In this document: positions 1 to 8,068 of the stretch, one piece after another
How positions within the stretch are numbered: the first letter of the stretch is position 1
Layout: each line of letters opens with the position of its first letter
Assembly (NCBI GenBank): GCA_029258405.1
Contig: JARHYY010000032.1
Span: 1-23,721 of the forward strand
From: Helicobacteraceae bacterium
GTDB taxonomy: Bacteria > Campylobacterota > Campylobacteria > Campylobacterales > Helicobacteraceae
DNA length: 23,721 bases
Direction: 5' to 3'
Translations under genes and position numbers: made by a program
Notes under the pieces: generated by a model
What the model was told of the DNA's origin: nothing
The model's database searches: none
The model's input: the letters and a program-made list of their open reading frames with translations, nothing else

Positions 1-194
1 CCTTGTGCTTGAGTTTGTTTTTACAATGAGCTTATAATATAACTTTATATAGTGGAGTTAAGTAAGTTCTTTAAGGTTTATTCTGTTATTTGAATTTTTG
101 GACTCTAAGGTTTATTGCTTGTTTGAGTTTTGAGGTTTGAGAATATATTTTATATGTCTTATAATGCTCTATGTCCTATTTGTTTTTTGATTTT

Positions 195-824
195 TTAAAT
201 GTTAAGAATGGCATTTAAGCTTGTTTTGCATAGTTTTGTAATTTCTTCCCATTGTCCATTAAGTATATATTCTTTTGGAGCAAGCCATGAGCCGCCTACG
301 CACAAGACATTGGAGAGCTTGAGATATTCATTTATATTACTCATGCTTATTCCACCTGTAGGGCAAAATCTTACTGTTTCAAAAGGAGCGATAAATGACT
401 TAAGCATATTGATTCCCCCTGCAGCTTCTGCAGGAAAAAATTTAAGATTATGAAAACCAAATTCTAAAGCGAGCATAATTTCACTAGCACTAGCAACGCC
501 GGGCATTAAAGGGAAACCTAGTTGCACAGCTTCTTTTGCAAAAATACTATTTATCCCCGGACTAATAGCAAACTTTGCCCCATATTTTTTTGCTTGTTCA
601 AGCTGACTAATATTAAGCACTGTCCCAGCTCCAACTATGGCTTCTGGTACTTCTTGATTGATAATGCTGATAGCCTCTAGTGCATATTTTGTGCGGAGGG
701 TGATTTCTAAAACTTTGATACCACCTTCTATTAGGGCTCTAGCAAGCTGAATAGAGCTTTTTATATCATAAATTGTAATAACAGGAATAATTTTACTTAT
801 TTGTAGGAAATCTTGTATTTGCAT
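195..824 (-). CDS. eda: 2-keto-3-deoxy-6-phosphogluconate (KDPG) aldolase
   Basis: Splits KDPG into pyruvate and glyceraldehyde-3-phosphate, the last Entner-Doudoroff step, in the cytoplasm; many family members also act on 4-hydroxy-2-oxoglutarate. The 209-residue length is normal for this class I (Schiff-base) aldolase. Visible in the sequence: the general acid/base glutamate E40 followed by R44 (LEITLRT), GAGTV at 65-69, SPG at 88-90, the Schiff-base lysine K128 in LKFFPAE, and the phosphate-binding PTGGI (155-159) and GGSW (177-180). Together these make a complete active site. The start is well set: an AAGGA ribosome site lies about 6 bases upstream and overlaps the TAA of edd. The two genes are 8 bp apart, so they are almost certainly co-transcribed and probably translationally coupled. 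No convincing terminator is visible after the gene. Confidence 0.97.
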   Translation of the reverse strand: MQIQDFLQISKIIPVITIYDIKSSIQLARALIEGGIKVLEITLRTKYALEAISIINQEVPEAIVGAGTVLNISQLEQAKKYGAKFAISPGINSIFAKEAVQLGFPLMPGVASASEIMLALEFGFHNLKFFPAEAAGGINMLKSFIAPFETVRFCPTGGISMSNINEYLKLSNVLCVGGSWLAPKEYILNGQWEEITKLCKTSLNAILNI

Positions 825-832
825 ATTTTTCC

Positions 833-2635
833 TTATTTGAAATATCCACCAAAACTCATAGCACCTGTTTCAGCACTACTGCTCAAGCTTCTAAAGCCAG
901 CAAAAAGCTCTCTCCCACAGCCAAAAATTTCTTCTTCACAAAGCGTATAAAGGTTTCTCTGTTCCCATGTTTCTTTATCTACAAGGGCTTGCAGTAAGCC
1001 ATTTTTTGCATCAAGCAGAAGTATATCACCATTTTTAATTTTAGCAATATTGCCTTTAAGTAAAGCTTCTGGACTCACATGTATGGCTGCTGGCACTTTG
1101 CCTGATGCTCCACTCATTCTCCCATCTGTTATTAAAGCAACCTTAAAGCCCTTGTCTTGTAATACTCCTAAGGCAGGGGTGAGCTTATGTAATTCTGGCA
1201 TACCATTTGCCCTTGGTCCTTGAAATCGGACAACAGCTATAAAATCTCTTTCAAGCTCTTTGTTTTCAAAGGCTTTTAAAAATTCTTGTTGGGAATGAAA
1301 AATAAGAGCTGGAGCTTGAATAACTTGATACTCTTCTTTGATAGCCGAAGTTTTTATAACAGCTCTGCCTATATTGCCTTTTAAGATTCTAAGTCCTCCA
1401 TTATGTGAAAAGGGATTATTGATGCTTCTTAGAATATCTTCATTTTTGCTTAAGCCCTCATTTTTTTTATAAATAATTTCGTTGTTAATCATAAAAGGAT
1501 CCTTGGTATATGTGTCTATACCATTGCCCATAACTGTATCGATATCTTCATGCAAGAGTCCTTCTTTTAAGAGTTCTTTTACTATAAAGCTTAAGCCCCC
1601 AGCAGCATGAAATTGATTTACATCAGCTTTGCCATTAGGATATACTCTTGCTAGAAGTGGGGTGATATTAGAAATTGCATCAAAATCTTCCCAATCAATG
1701 ATAATGCCTGCTGCTCTTGCTATGGCTACAAGATGCATGGTATGGTTAGTTGAGCCTCCTGTTGCCATAAGTCCTACCATGGCATTTATAATATTTTTTT
1801 CGCTTATAAGCTCTCCTATTGGTTTGATGTAAGCCTTGCTCATGAGAATAGCGGCTTGTTTGATAAGAGCTTCTCGTAATGGGACATGAGGATTAATAAA
1901 GGCAGAATTAGGTAAATGAAGTCCTAAAAATTCGACCATCATTTGATTAGAATTTGCTGTGCCATAAAATGTGCAAGTACCTGTATCATGATAGGATTTC
2001 ATCTCGCTTTCAAGTAGTTGCTCTCTAGCAATCTTGCCTTCTGTAAAGAGCTGACGAGTTTTGGATTTTTCATCATTGCCTATACCGCTACTCATGGGAC
2101 CCGATGGGACAAAAATGCTCGGTAAATACCCAAAACTTAAAGCCCCTATAAGAAGCCCCGGAACAATTTTATCGCAAACACCCAAATAAAAGACACCATC
2201 AAAAACCTTGTGCGATAGGGCAATAGCTACACTCATAGCGACGGTATCCCTTGAAAAAAGCGATAATTCCATGCCCTCATAACCTTGCGTAATGCCATCG
2301 CACATTGCAGGCACTCCTCCTGCAAATTGGGCAAAAGCATTATGTTTGAATACTTCTTGTTTGATAATTTCAGGATAGTTTTTATAAGGTTGATGAGCTG
2401 AAAGCATATCGTTATATGCTGAAATAATGGCAAAGTTCAAGCCCTCATTTTTTTTGATTTTATCCTTAATATGTGATGGTATGCTTGCATAAGCATGAGC
2501 TAAGTTAGCACAGCCTAAATCCTTTCTTTGGATTTTTCCTTTAAATGTTTGCAAACGCTGTAAATAATGTTCTCTTGTTTTCTTGCTCTTTTTAATGATA
2601 GATTCTGTAATTTGCATGAGTTTATTTTGAGGCAT
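833..2635 (-). CDS. edd: 6-phosphogluconate dehydratase
   Basis: Dehydrates 6-phosphogluconate to KDPG, the defining Entner-Doudoroff reaction; an iron-sulfur enzyme of the IlvD/Edd family acting in the cytoplasm. At 600 residues it is close to the E. coli enzyme (about 603) and collinear with it as I remember that sequence. Landmarks: SAYNDMLSAHQPY (72-84), GGVPAMCDGITQG (106-118), the family signature GVCDKIVPG with C154, GTCTFYGTAN with C221 (cluster ligand region), ATGGSTNHTMH (291-301) and the C-terminal signature DGRMSGASGKVP (504-515). C42 is also shared with the E. coli protein. The start ATG follows an AAAGGATGG ribosome site. It is the first gene of the leftward edd-eda unit, transcribed away from zwf from a shared control region. 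No damage is visible. Confidence 0.97.
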   Translation of the reverse strand: MPQNKLMQITESIIKKSKKTREHYLQRLQTFKGKIQRKDLGCANLAHAYASIPSHIKDKIKKNEGLNFAIISAYNDMLSAHQPYKNYPEIIKQEVFKHNAFAQFAGGVPAMCDGITQGYEGMELSLFSRDTVAMSVAIALSHKVFDGVFYLGVCDKIVPGLLIGALSFGYLPSIFVPSGPMSSGIGNDEKSKTRQLFTEGKIAREQLLESEMKSYHDTGTCTFYGTANSNQMMVEFLGLHLPNSAFINPHVPLREALIKQAAILMSKAYIKPIGELISEKNIINAMVGLMATGGSTNHTMHLVAIARAAGIIIDWEDFDAISNITPLLARVYPNGKADVNQFHAAGGLSFIVKELLKEGLLHEDIDTVMGNGIDTYTKDPFMINNEIIYKKNEGLSKNEDILRSINNPFSHNGGLRILKGNIGRAVIKTSAIKEEYQVIQAPALIFHSQQEFLKAFENKELERDFIAVVRFQGPRANGMPELHKLTPALGVLQDKGFKVALITDGRMSGASGKVPAAIHVSPEALLKGNIAKIKNGDILLLDAKNGLLQALVDKETWEQRNLYTLCEEEIFGCGRELFAGFRSLSSSAETGAMSFGGYFK

Positions 2636-2731
2636 ATATAATCCATCCTTTGATATTGCTGTTGAAATTTATCGCAATTATGATATATTTTGAATTAAAT
2701 TCTTAATAAAATGCACAAAAGGGAGCAAGTA
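2636..2731. promoter_or_regulatory. Divergent edd/zwf control region
   Basis: This 96-bp gap separates the leftward edd-eda unit from the rightward zwf unit, so both promoters must lie here or overlap the gene starts. On the plus strand TGATATATT (2681-2689) is a good extended -10 (TGn plus TATATT) for zwf. On the minus strand CATAAT (complement of 2677-2682) is a plausible -10 for edd. The two boxes nearly touch, so RNA polymerase or a repressor bound here could affect both directions. No -35 is recognisable, which is usual for this phylum. Promoter positions are inferred from sequence only. Confidence 0.5.
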
Positions 2732-4141
2732 ATGCAGAGTTTAGTTGATTTCGACTTTATCTTATTTGGTGCAACAGGTGATTTAGCGATGAGAAAAATT
2801 TTTCCATCTTTATATAAGGCTTATGAAAATGGACTTTTAAGCCCAAAGGGGAGAATTATTGCTACAAGTAGAAGCAAGCTAGATTCTCACGAATTTAAAA
2901 AAGCAGTAGAGCTTAAATCAAAAATTCATATTAAAAAAGGCAATCAGAAAAAATGGGAAGAGTTTATACAAAATATAAGCTATTTGCCCATAGAGCTCAC
3001 ACAAGCAGATGATTTTAAAATGCTTCAAGAAAAGATTAGCACACAAAGTAGCAATATTATTGTTTATTTTTCTATCTCTCCAGAATTTTTTATTCAAGCA
3101 TGTAGAAATCTAGCCTTAGTAGGATTAAGTGATGAAAGAGTAAAGATTGTGCTTGAAAAACCTCTAGGCATGGACTTAAAATCTTGCCAAGATATTAATA
3201 ATGAAATTGCTAAATATTACAAAGAAGAGCAGGTGTATAGAATAGATCATTATCTTGGCAAAGAAAGCATACAAAACCTTTTGGTGTTGCGAGCCTTTAA
3301 CCCTGTTTTTGCTTCTTTGTGGGATAGAAAACATGTTAAGAGTGTGGAGATTAGTGTATTTGAAACATTGGGAGTGGAATCAAGAGGTGAGTTTTATGAT
3401 GCAACAGGAGCTTTAAGGGATATGGTGCAAAATCATATTCTTCAAATTCTTTCATTGGTGGCTATGGATATTCCTCAAAATTTAGATGCTCACTCCATAA
3501 GAAAAGCAAAATTAAAACTTTTAAAATCGCTGAAGCCTTTAAATGATGAAGAGTTAAGCCATAGGATTATTCGTGCTCAATATAGTAAGAGTGCTGATTT
3601 TAAAGCTTATATAGACGAAGATTATGTTAATAAACAAAGCCAAACAGAAACTTTTGTTGCACTTAGGGTACAGATTGCTAATGAAAAATGGGATAATGTG
3701 CCTTTTTATTTACGCACAGGGAAAAGAATGGCAGAATCATTTGCCCAAATCATTATTAGCTTTAAAAATGAACATTTAAAAGAATACACAAATCATCTTA
3801 CTATTCGCTTGCAACCGGATAACCAGCTTTCATTAAATCTTAGGATCAAAAAAACAGGCAGAGCTATGCAGACAGATGAAAGAATGTTGCACTTTAATTT
3901 AGACAATCCTTTCATAAGGATTATGCAACCTTATGAAAGATTGATCTTAGATGTTATAGAGGGTAATCAAACTTGTTTTAATCATAAAGAAGAGCTCGAA
4001 GCAGCTTGGAGTTATATTGATCCTATTTTGCATCATTGGCAGGCGAATAAGAGCCCACTCTTTTATTATCCCGCAGGAAGTTGGGGTCCTAGCGAAGCAT
4101 TTAAACTTATTCAAAAAGATGGCAATGAATGGCATAATTAA
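2732..4141 (+). CDS. zwf: Glucose-6-phosphate 1-dehydrogenase
   Basis: Oxidises glucose-6-phosphate to 6-phosphogluconolactone with NADP+ (or NAD+), feeding the Entner-Doudoroff pathway. The chosen start gives 469 residues, a normal bacterial length. An in-frame ATG exists at 2711, but the GGGAG ribosome site lies between it and 2732 with ideal spacing to 2732, so 2732 is preferred. Motifs: dinucleotide-binding GATGDLAMRK (13-22), EKPLG (142-146), the family signature RIDHYLGKE (170-178) with H173, GALRDMVQNH (226-235) with catalytic-type H235, and YLRTGKRM (327-334). The usual arginine of GDLARRK is methionine here, a minor deviation. It is the first gene of the rightward glucose unit. A 214-bp gap separates it from pgl, so the downstream genes may also have their own promoter. 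Confidence 0.96.
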   Translation: MQSLVDFDFILFGATGDLAMRKIFPSLYKAYENGLLSPKGRIIATSRSKLDSHEFKKAVELKSKIHIKKGNQKKWEEFIQNISYLPIELTQADDFKMLQEKISTQSSNIIVYFSISPEFFIQACRNLALVGLSDERVKIVLEKPLGMDLKSCQDINNEIAKYYKEEQVYRIDHYLGKESIQNLLVLRAFNPVFASLWDRKHVKSVEISVFETLGVESRGEFYDATGALRDMVQNHILQILSLVAMDIPQNLDAHSIRKAKLKLLKSLKPLNDEELSHRIIRAQYSKSADFKAYIDEDYVNKQSQTETFVALRVQIANEKWDNVPFYLRTGKRMAESFAQIIISFKNEHLKEYTNHLTIRLQPDNQLSLNLRIKKTGRAMQTDERMLHFNLDNPFIRIMQPYERLILDVIEGNQTCFNHKEELEAAWSYIDPILHHWQANKSPLFYYPAGSWGPSEAFKLIQKDGNEWHN

Positions 4142-4355
4142 GGCAATCAGCTTGTTAAATTTAGTTAAATTTTGTATAATTACTAAGCTTAAAGATAACA
4201 TAGCAGTAAAAAGTAAGAAAAAAATTTGTTAATGTATATAAAAGTTATCATATTCTTTAATGAAATGAATATGAATAAAAATGATAAATAAGATAATTAT
4301 GGATAAAAGCAATATATCTATTTGTATTAAAAATTTAAATAATAAGGTTTTTGGA
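4142..4355 (+). promoter_or_regulatory. zwf-pgl spacer with a likely internal promoter
   Basis: This 214-bp AT-rich spacer lies inside an otherwise tight metabolic cluster. It holds a consensus -10 hexamer TATAAT at 4175-4180, just after a tandem 10-bp near-repeat (GTTAAATTTA then GTTAAATTTT, 4154-4173). A promoter here would drive pgl-glk-pgi independently of zwf. An in-frame ATG at 4281 could extend Pgl by 25 residues, but it has no clear ribosome site and the extension is low-complexity and unlike Pgl N termini. Confidence 0.4.
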
Positions 4356-5030
4356 ATGGCTTTTAGATTGTATGAATTTTCTTGCCCAAATAAAAGCAAC
4401 TTAAGCTTAAGTAAAGAGCTTGCATTTTTAATTGGAGGATTGATTGCACAAAAAAACACTGCTACTTTAGCTGTTTCTGGAGGTAAATCTCCTATAGAGT
4501 TTTTTAAAATTTTAAGTCAAGAAGAATTGGAATGGCAAAAAGTTAATATCACTTTAGTCGATGAAAGAATTGTAAAAACCACTCATGCTGATAGCAACAC
4601 AGCTCTAGTGCATAATTATCTTTTATGTAACAAAGCACAAAGGGCATGTTTTATTCCTTTGCTTCAAGATGATACCCAAGATATACAAGCTTTGCTTGAT
4701 TATGCTATGCAAGTTTATAGGCAACCAGATATTGCTATTTTAGGCATGGGGCTTGATGGGCATACAGCTTCACTTTTTCCACAAATTAAGCCTAATAATG
4801 TATGTGATAGAGCATATATTGTTCATACAATCCCCAAAGATGTTCCGTATCAAAGACTTTCTATGAGCTTTTTTGCACTTGAGAAATGTCAAAAACTTTT
4901 TTTGCTCATCAGTGGGCGGGAAAAAAGGGCTGTATTTGATAGGGCGGCTTTGGGGGTAGATGAGAGTTTGCCTATTTCTTATATGCTTCATTCACAAAAA
5001 GTGCAATGTGATGTGTATTATGCAGAGTAG
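4356..5030 (+). CDS. pgl: 6-phosphogluconolactonase
   Basis: Hydrolyses 6-phosphogluconolactone, the product of Zwf, to 6-phosphogluconate, the substrate of Edd. It is a SIS-like Pgl (DevB/NagB superfamily) protein, not the beta-propeller type. From the chosen start it has 224 residues, typical of the family. Motifs: SGGKSP (41-46), VDERIVKTTHADSN (68-81; the DER..SN motif) and GMGLDGHTASLFP (130-142). ATG 4356 is chosen because an AAGG ribosome site lies 8 bases upstream and MAFRLYEF resembles normal Pgl starts; earlier in-frame ATGs at 4281 and 4299 give an implausible tail. The 3' end overlaps the glk start by 11 bases in another frame, which suggests translational coupling. Confidence 0.94.
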   Translation: MAFRLYEFSCPNKSNLSLSKELAFLIGGLIAQKNTATLAVSGGKSPIEFFKILSQEELEWQKVNITLVDERIVKTTHADSNTALVHNYLLCNKAQRACFIPLLQDDTQDIQALLDYAMQVYRQPDIAILGMGLDGHTASLFPQIKPNNVCDRAYIVHTIPKDVPYQRLSMSFFALEKCQKLFLLISGREKRAVFDRAALGVDESLPISYMLHSQKVQCDVYYAE

Positions 5031-6012
5031 TTTTTATCCGCGTTTGCTCGCTGATATTGGTGGCACAAATGCTCGCTTTGGGCTTGAGCTTTCATGTGAT
5101 ATGATAGAGCATATTAGAGTTTTATCGTGCAATGATTATGAGAGCATCATTGATGCGATCATGGCTTATTTGTTGCAGATAGGTGAACCCAAAATAGAAT
5201 ATGCAGCATTTGCTATTGCAAAGCCTATCACTAATGATTATATGCAGATGACAAATCATCATTGGACATTTTCTATTGAAACAATCAAGCAAGCTTTAGG
5301 CTTGAAGGAGCTTATCTTGATTAATGATTTTACTGCTCAAGCATACTCTATTACCAAAATAAATGCACAAGACTTAGTGCAAGTTGGAGGCACTCTTGGT
5401 GAAAAATATGCCACAAAGGCAGTCTTGGGTCCTGGCACTGGGCTTGGAGTAAGCGGGCTTATTCCTTGTGATGATCATTATATAGCGTTATCAGGTGAAG
5501 GTGGGCATGTGAGTTTTTCACCCTTTGATGATACTGAAGTTATGATTTGGCAGTATGCAAAGAATAAGTTTGGACATGTTTCAGCAGAACGATTTTTAAG
5601 CGGTGCTGGTTTGGTTCTTATTTATGAAGCATTAGCAAAAAAAGATGGGGCAAAGATTGCGGAAATGACGCCACAGCTTATTAGCAAACAAGCCCTTATT
5701 GATAAATCCCCTTTGTGTAGCCTTACCTTAGATATTTTTTGTGCGATGCTTGGCACAGTTTCTGCGAATTTAGCACTTACCTTAGGGGCTAGGGGCGGAG
5801 TGTATCTTTGTGGGGGTATAATCCCACAGTTTATTGATTATTTTAAAAAATCCCCCTTTAGAACGCGTTTTGAGGACAAAGGAAGGTTTAAAGCGTATCT
5901 AGCTGCCATACCTGTATATGTAGTCATAGCAAGATATTCTGGCATTAATGGCGTTGCAATAGCTTTAAATAATTATTTGCAAAAGAACAAAGGAAAAGCA
6001 TGGCATCTTTAA
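5020..6012 (+). CDS. glk: Glucokinase
   Basis: Phosphorylates intracellular glucose with ATP to glucose-6-phosphate. Having it here implies that free glucose is imported by a permease rather than a PTS; no transporter is in the window. It has 330 residues, close to E. coli Glk (321), and is alignable throughout. Motifs: LLADIGGTNARFG (9-21, ATP phosphate loop), AIAKPITNDYMQMTNHHW (65-82, sugar region), LINDFTAQA (100-108) with catalytic base D103, GPGTGLGVS (137-145), SGEGGHVSF (158-166) and SAERFLSGAG (188-197). The start is taken at 5020, just inside the pgl stop; in-frame ATG 5011 and ATG 4960 are alternatives, but the longer forms add sequence unlike the family. The ribosome site is weak, so expression probably depends on coupling to pgl. 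Confidence 0.95.
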   Translation: MQSSFYPRLLADIGGTNARFGLELSCDMIEHIRVLSCNDYESIIDAIMAYLLQIGEPKIEYAAFAIAKPITNDYMQMTNHHWTFSIETIKQALGLKELILINDFTAQAYSITKINAQDLVQVGGTLGEKYATKAVLGPGTGLGVSGLIPCDDHYIALSGEGGHVSFSPFDDTEVMIWQYAKNKFGHVSAERFLSGAGLVLIYEALAKKDGAKIAEMTPQLISKQALIDKSPLCSLTLDIFCAMLGTVSANLALTLGARGGVYLCGGIIPQFIDYFKKSPFRTRFEDKGRFKAYLAAIPVYVVIARYSGINGVAIALNNYLQKNKGKAWHL

Positions 6013-7646
6013 ATGAATTAGAATCTTTTAAGGCTTTAGAGCGACATTTTATAACTATAAAAGATATGCACATGAGAGAAATGTTTGAAAAAGATCCAGA
6101 TAGAGCATATAAATATTTCATAAAAGTAGGAGGCATTAAGCTTGACTATTCTAAAAATCGTCTTAATGATGAAACATTAAAACTTTTAAGGCTTTTGGCT
6201 CAAGAATGTAGTTTAAAAGAGAAAATTAAAGCTATGTATAAGGGCGATAAGATTAACAATACTGAAGAAAGAGCCGCCTTGCACACAGCTTTACGCAATA
6301 AGAGTTCGTTTTCTATAGAGGTTGATGGTATTGATGTAATGGAAAATGTCAATGCGGTATTAAGAAGAATGGAGGATTTCTCTCGGGCTATTAGAATAGG
6401 CGATTGGCTTGGCTATACTAATCAAATTATTACAGATATTGTTAATATAGGCATAGGAGGTTCAGACTTAGGTGCTTTAATGACATGCAAGGCTTTGAGG
6501 AATTTTGGGCATCCCCGTCTTAATATGCATTTTGTTTCTAATGTTGATGGGGTGCAACTACAAGGGGTGCTAGAGAGCATTCACCCTGAAACCACTCTTT
6601 TTATTGTTGCATCAAAGACTTTTTCTACTCAAGAAACTTTAACGAATGCTTTTACTGCGAGAAAATGGTTTTTATATCATGCCTTAGATGAAAAATATAT
6701 TGCTAAACATTTTGTAGCTGTTTCTACAAACAAACAGGCTGTAAAAGCATTTGGTATTGATGAAAAAAATATGTTTGAATTTTGGGATTGGGTTGGGGGG
6801 AGGTATAGCCTTTGGTCTGCCATTGGGCTTGCAATTATGATTTATTTAGGAGAAGAAAATTTTTCAGCTTTGCTTGAGGGTGCATATTTGATGGATAGGC
6901 ATTTTTATTGTGAAGATTTTGAAAATAATCTGCCTATAATTTTAGCTCTTATAGGGGTGTGGTATATTAATTTCTTTGATGCAGGTAGCCACATAATTGC
7001 TCCTTATGATCAGCATTTGCGTTATTTTCCTAAATTTATTCAGCAGCTTGATATGGAGAGCAATGGAAAACAAGTGCAAAAAAATGGAGCAAAAGTCCAG
7101 TATGATACTGCTCCTGTTATATGGGGCGATATGGGCATTAATGCTCAACATGCCTTTTTTCAGCTTTTACACCAAGGGACGCATTTAAGCCCGATTGATT
7201 TAATAGCTTCTTTGAGCAAAAAAGGCAACCTTCCCGGACATCATGAAATTTTATTAAGCAATGTGTTTGCCCAAGCACAAGCCTTTATGCGAGGGAAAAC
7301 ATATGATGAAGTTTATAAGGAAATGATAAATAATGGCATGGATAAAGAGAAGGCAGAGAAATTAGCCCCCCATAAAGTATTTTCTGGCAATCGCCCAAGT
7401 AATATAATCTTGCTTGATGAAATCAATCCTGTTAATATAGGTTCTTTAATTGCCCTTTATGAGCATAAAATTTTTGTACAAGGTGTGATTTGGGATATTA
7501 ATAGTTTTGATCAATGGGGTGTTGAGCTTGGCAAAGAATTGGCTAAAAATATTTTAGCTGAATTAAAAGGGCAACAAGAATTTAATGATTATGATAGCTC
7601 TACAAAGCATTTAATACAAATTTATAAGGAATTTAACTCACATTAA
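6000..7646 (+). CDS. pgi: Glucose-6-phosphate isomerase
   Basis: Interconverts glucose-6-phosphate and fructose-6-phosphate, linking gluconeogenesis and hexose supply to the Entner-Doudoroff enzymes next to it. It has 548 residues, matching full-length bacterial Pgi. Motifs: NIGIGGSDLG (149-158), ASKTFSTQET (204-213), family signature 1 DWVGGRYSLWSAIG (263-276), catalytic E353 in DMESNGK, H384 in NAQHAFFQLLHQG, and signature 2 around FDQWGVELGK (503-512) with K512. The start has a strong AAGGA site and overlaps the last 13 bases of glk, so it is the last gene of the unit. I recall that in H. pylori pgi lies elsewhere, away from zwf-pgl-glk; the linkage here makes the module more complete. A G6 run lies in signature 1 but is too short to suggest phase variation. 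Confidence 0.97.
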   Translation: MASLNELESFKALERHFITIKDMHMREMFEKDPDRAYKYFIKVGGIKLDYSKNRLNDETLKLLRLLAQECSLKEKIKAMYKGDKINNTEERAALHTALRNKSSFSIEVDGIDVMENVNAVLRRMEDFSRAIRIGDWLGYTNQIITDIVNIGIGGSDLGALMTCKALRNFGHPRLNMHFVSNVDGVQLQGVLESIHPETTLFIVASKTFSTQETLTNAFTARKWFLYHALDEKYIAKHFVAVSTNKQAVKAFGIDEKNMFEFWDWVGGRYSLWSAIGLAIMIYLGEENFSALLEGAYLMDRHFYCEDFENNLPIILALIGVWYINFFDAGSHIIAPYDQHLRYFPKFIQQLDMESNGKQVQKNGAKVQYDTAPVIWGDMGINAQHAFFQLLHQGTHLSPIDLIASLSKKGNLPGHHEILLSNVFAQAQAFMRGKTYDEVYKEMINNGMDKEKAEKLAPHKVFSGNRPSNIILLDEINPVNIGSLIALYEHKIFVQGVIWDINSFDQWGVELGKELAKNILAELKGQQEFNDYDSSTKHLIQIYKEFNSH

Positions 7647-8068
7647 CTCATGGCGTTCAAAAAATATGATTATACATTAAAATAGAGATTTAAATTATAA
7701 ATACTCCGATTATGAGAAGAATCAATATTAATTACCTCAAAATATTAAACAACTATCATAAAAAGCTTAAGTAATAGCCTTAAAGCTAAAAGAGAACAAA
7801 CTGCATGATAAGACAGCAATCAAAGAAATTTTTTTTGAACTAAAAATATGGCTACCTAAAGTTGAAAAAATCAATGATTCAATCTCTAATAAAGTGTATT
7901 AATTATTTTCAACTAAAACAAATGTTATTAAGGTAGTTTTTATAATCTATTGTAGATTAAAAAAATATCAAATAAAAAATATTTTTAAGCTGAAATGTTA
8001 TAAAATATTTTTTATTTAAATTCTGCATTATTTTAAATAACAAAGATTGATTTAAGGACGTATTTATT
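7647..8068. other. 422-bp gene-free spacer
   Basis: No convincing gene is present. The plus strand between about 7777 and 7902 has an open frame of about 42 codons with a coding-like composition ending in TAA, but no start codon or ribosome site; it may be a remnant or chance. The right end carries the inverted repeat listed separately and a possible extended -10 near 7997-8007. No intrinsic terminator with a GC stem is visible after pgi. Confidence 0.5.
7970..8017. repeat. Perfect 16-bp inverted repeat upstream of the antiporter
   Basis: Bases 7970-7985 (AAATAAAAAATATTTT) are exactly complementary to 8002-8017, with a 16-base spacer that includes the only G/C bases. The right arm ends 51 bp before the antiporter start. 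The symmetry could be an operator for a dimeric regulator, or a weak RNA hairpin. It is entirely A/T, which makes chance matches easier, and no T-run follows the right arm on the plus strand. A possible extended -10 (TGTTATAAAAT, 7997-8007) lies between and inside the arms. Confidence 0.6.

Noticed and set aside
72..116. Direct repeat TAAGGTTTATT (72-82 and 106-116) downstream of eda, and TATAAT at 33-38
   Set aside because: Only two short copies in AT-rich non-coding sequence, with no array structure and no gene to serve; chance is likely.
199..453. Rightward open frame antisense to eda
   Set aside because: It lies wholly inside a well-supported gene and its translation shows no family features; it is a shadow.
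2711..2731. Upstream start of zwf at 2711
   Set aside because: The ribosome site GGGAG lies downstream of this ATG and is spaced correctly for 2732.
6795..6800. G6 tract in pgi as a phase-variation site
   Set aside because: Six bases is shorter than the tracts that switch in Helicobacter, and it encodes the essential signature GGR of a housekeeping enzyme.
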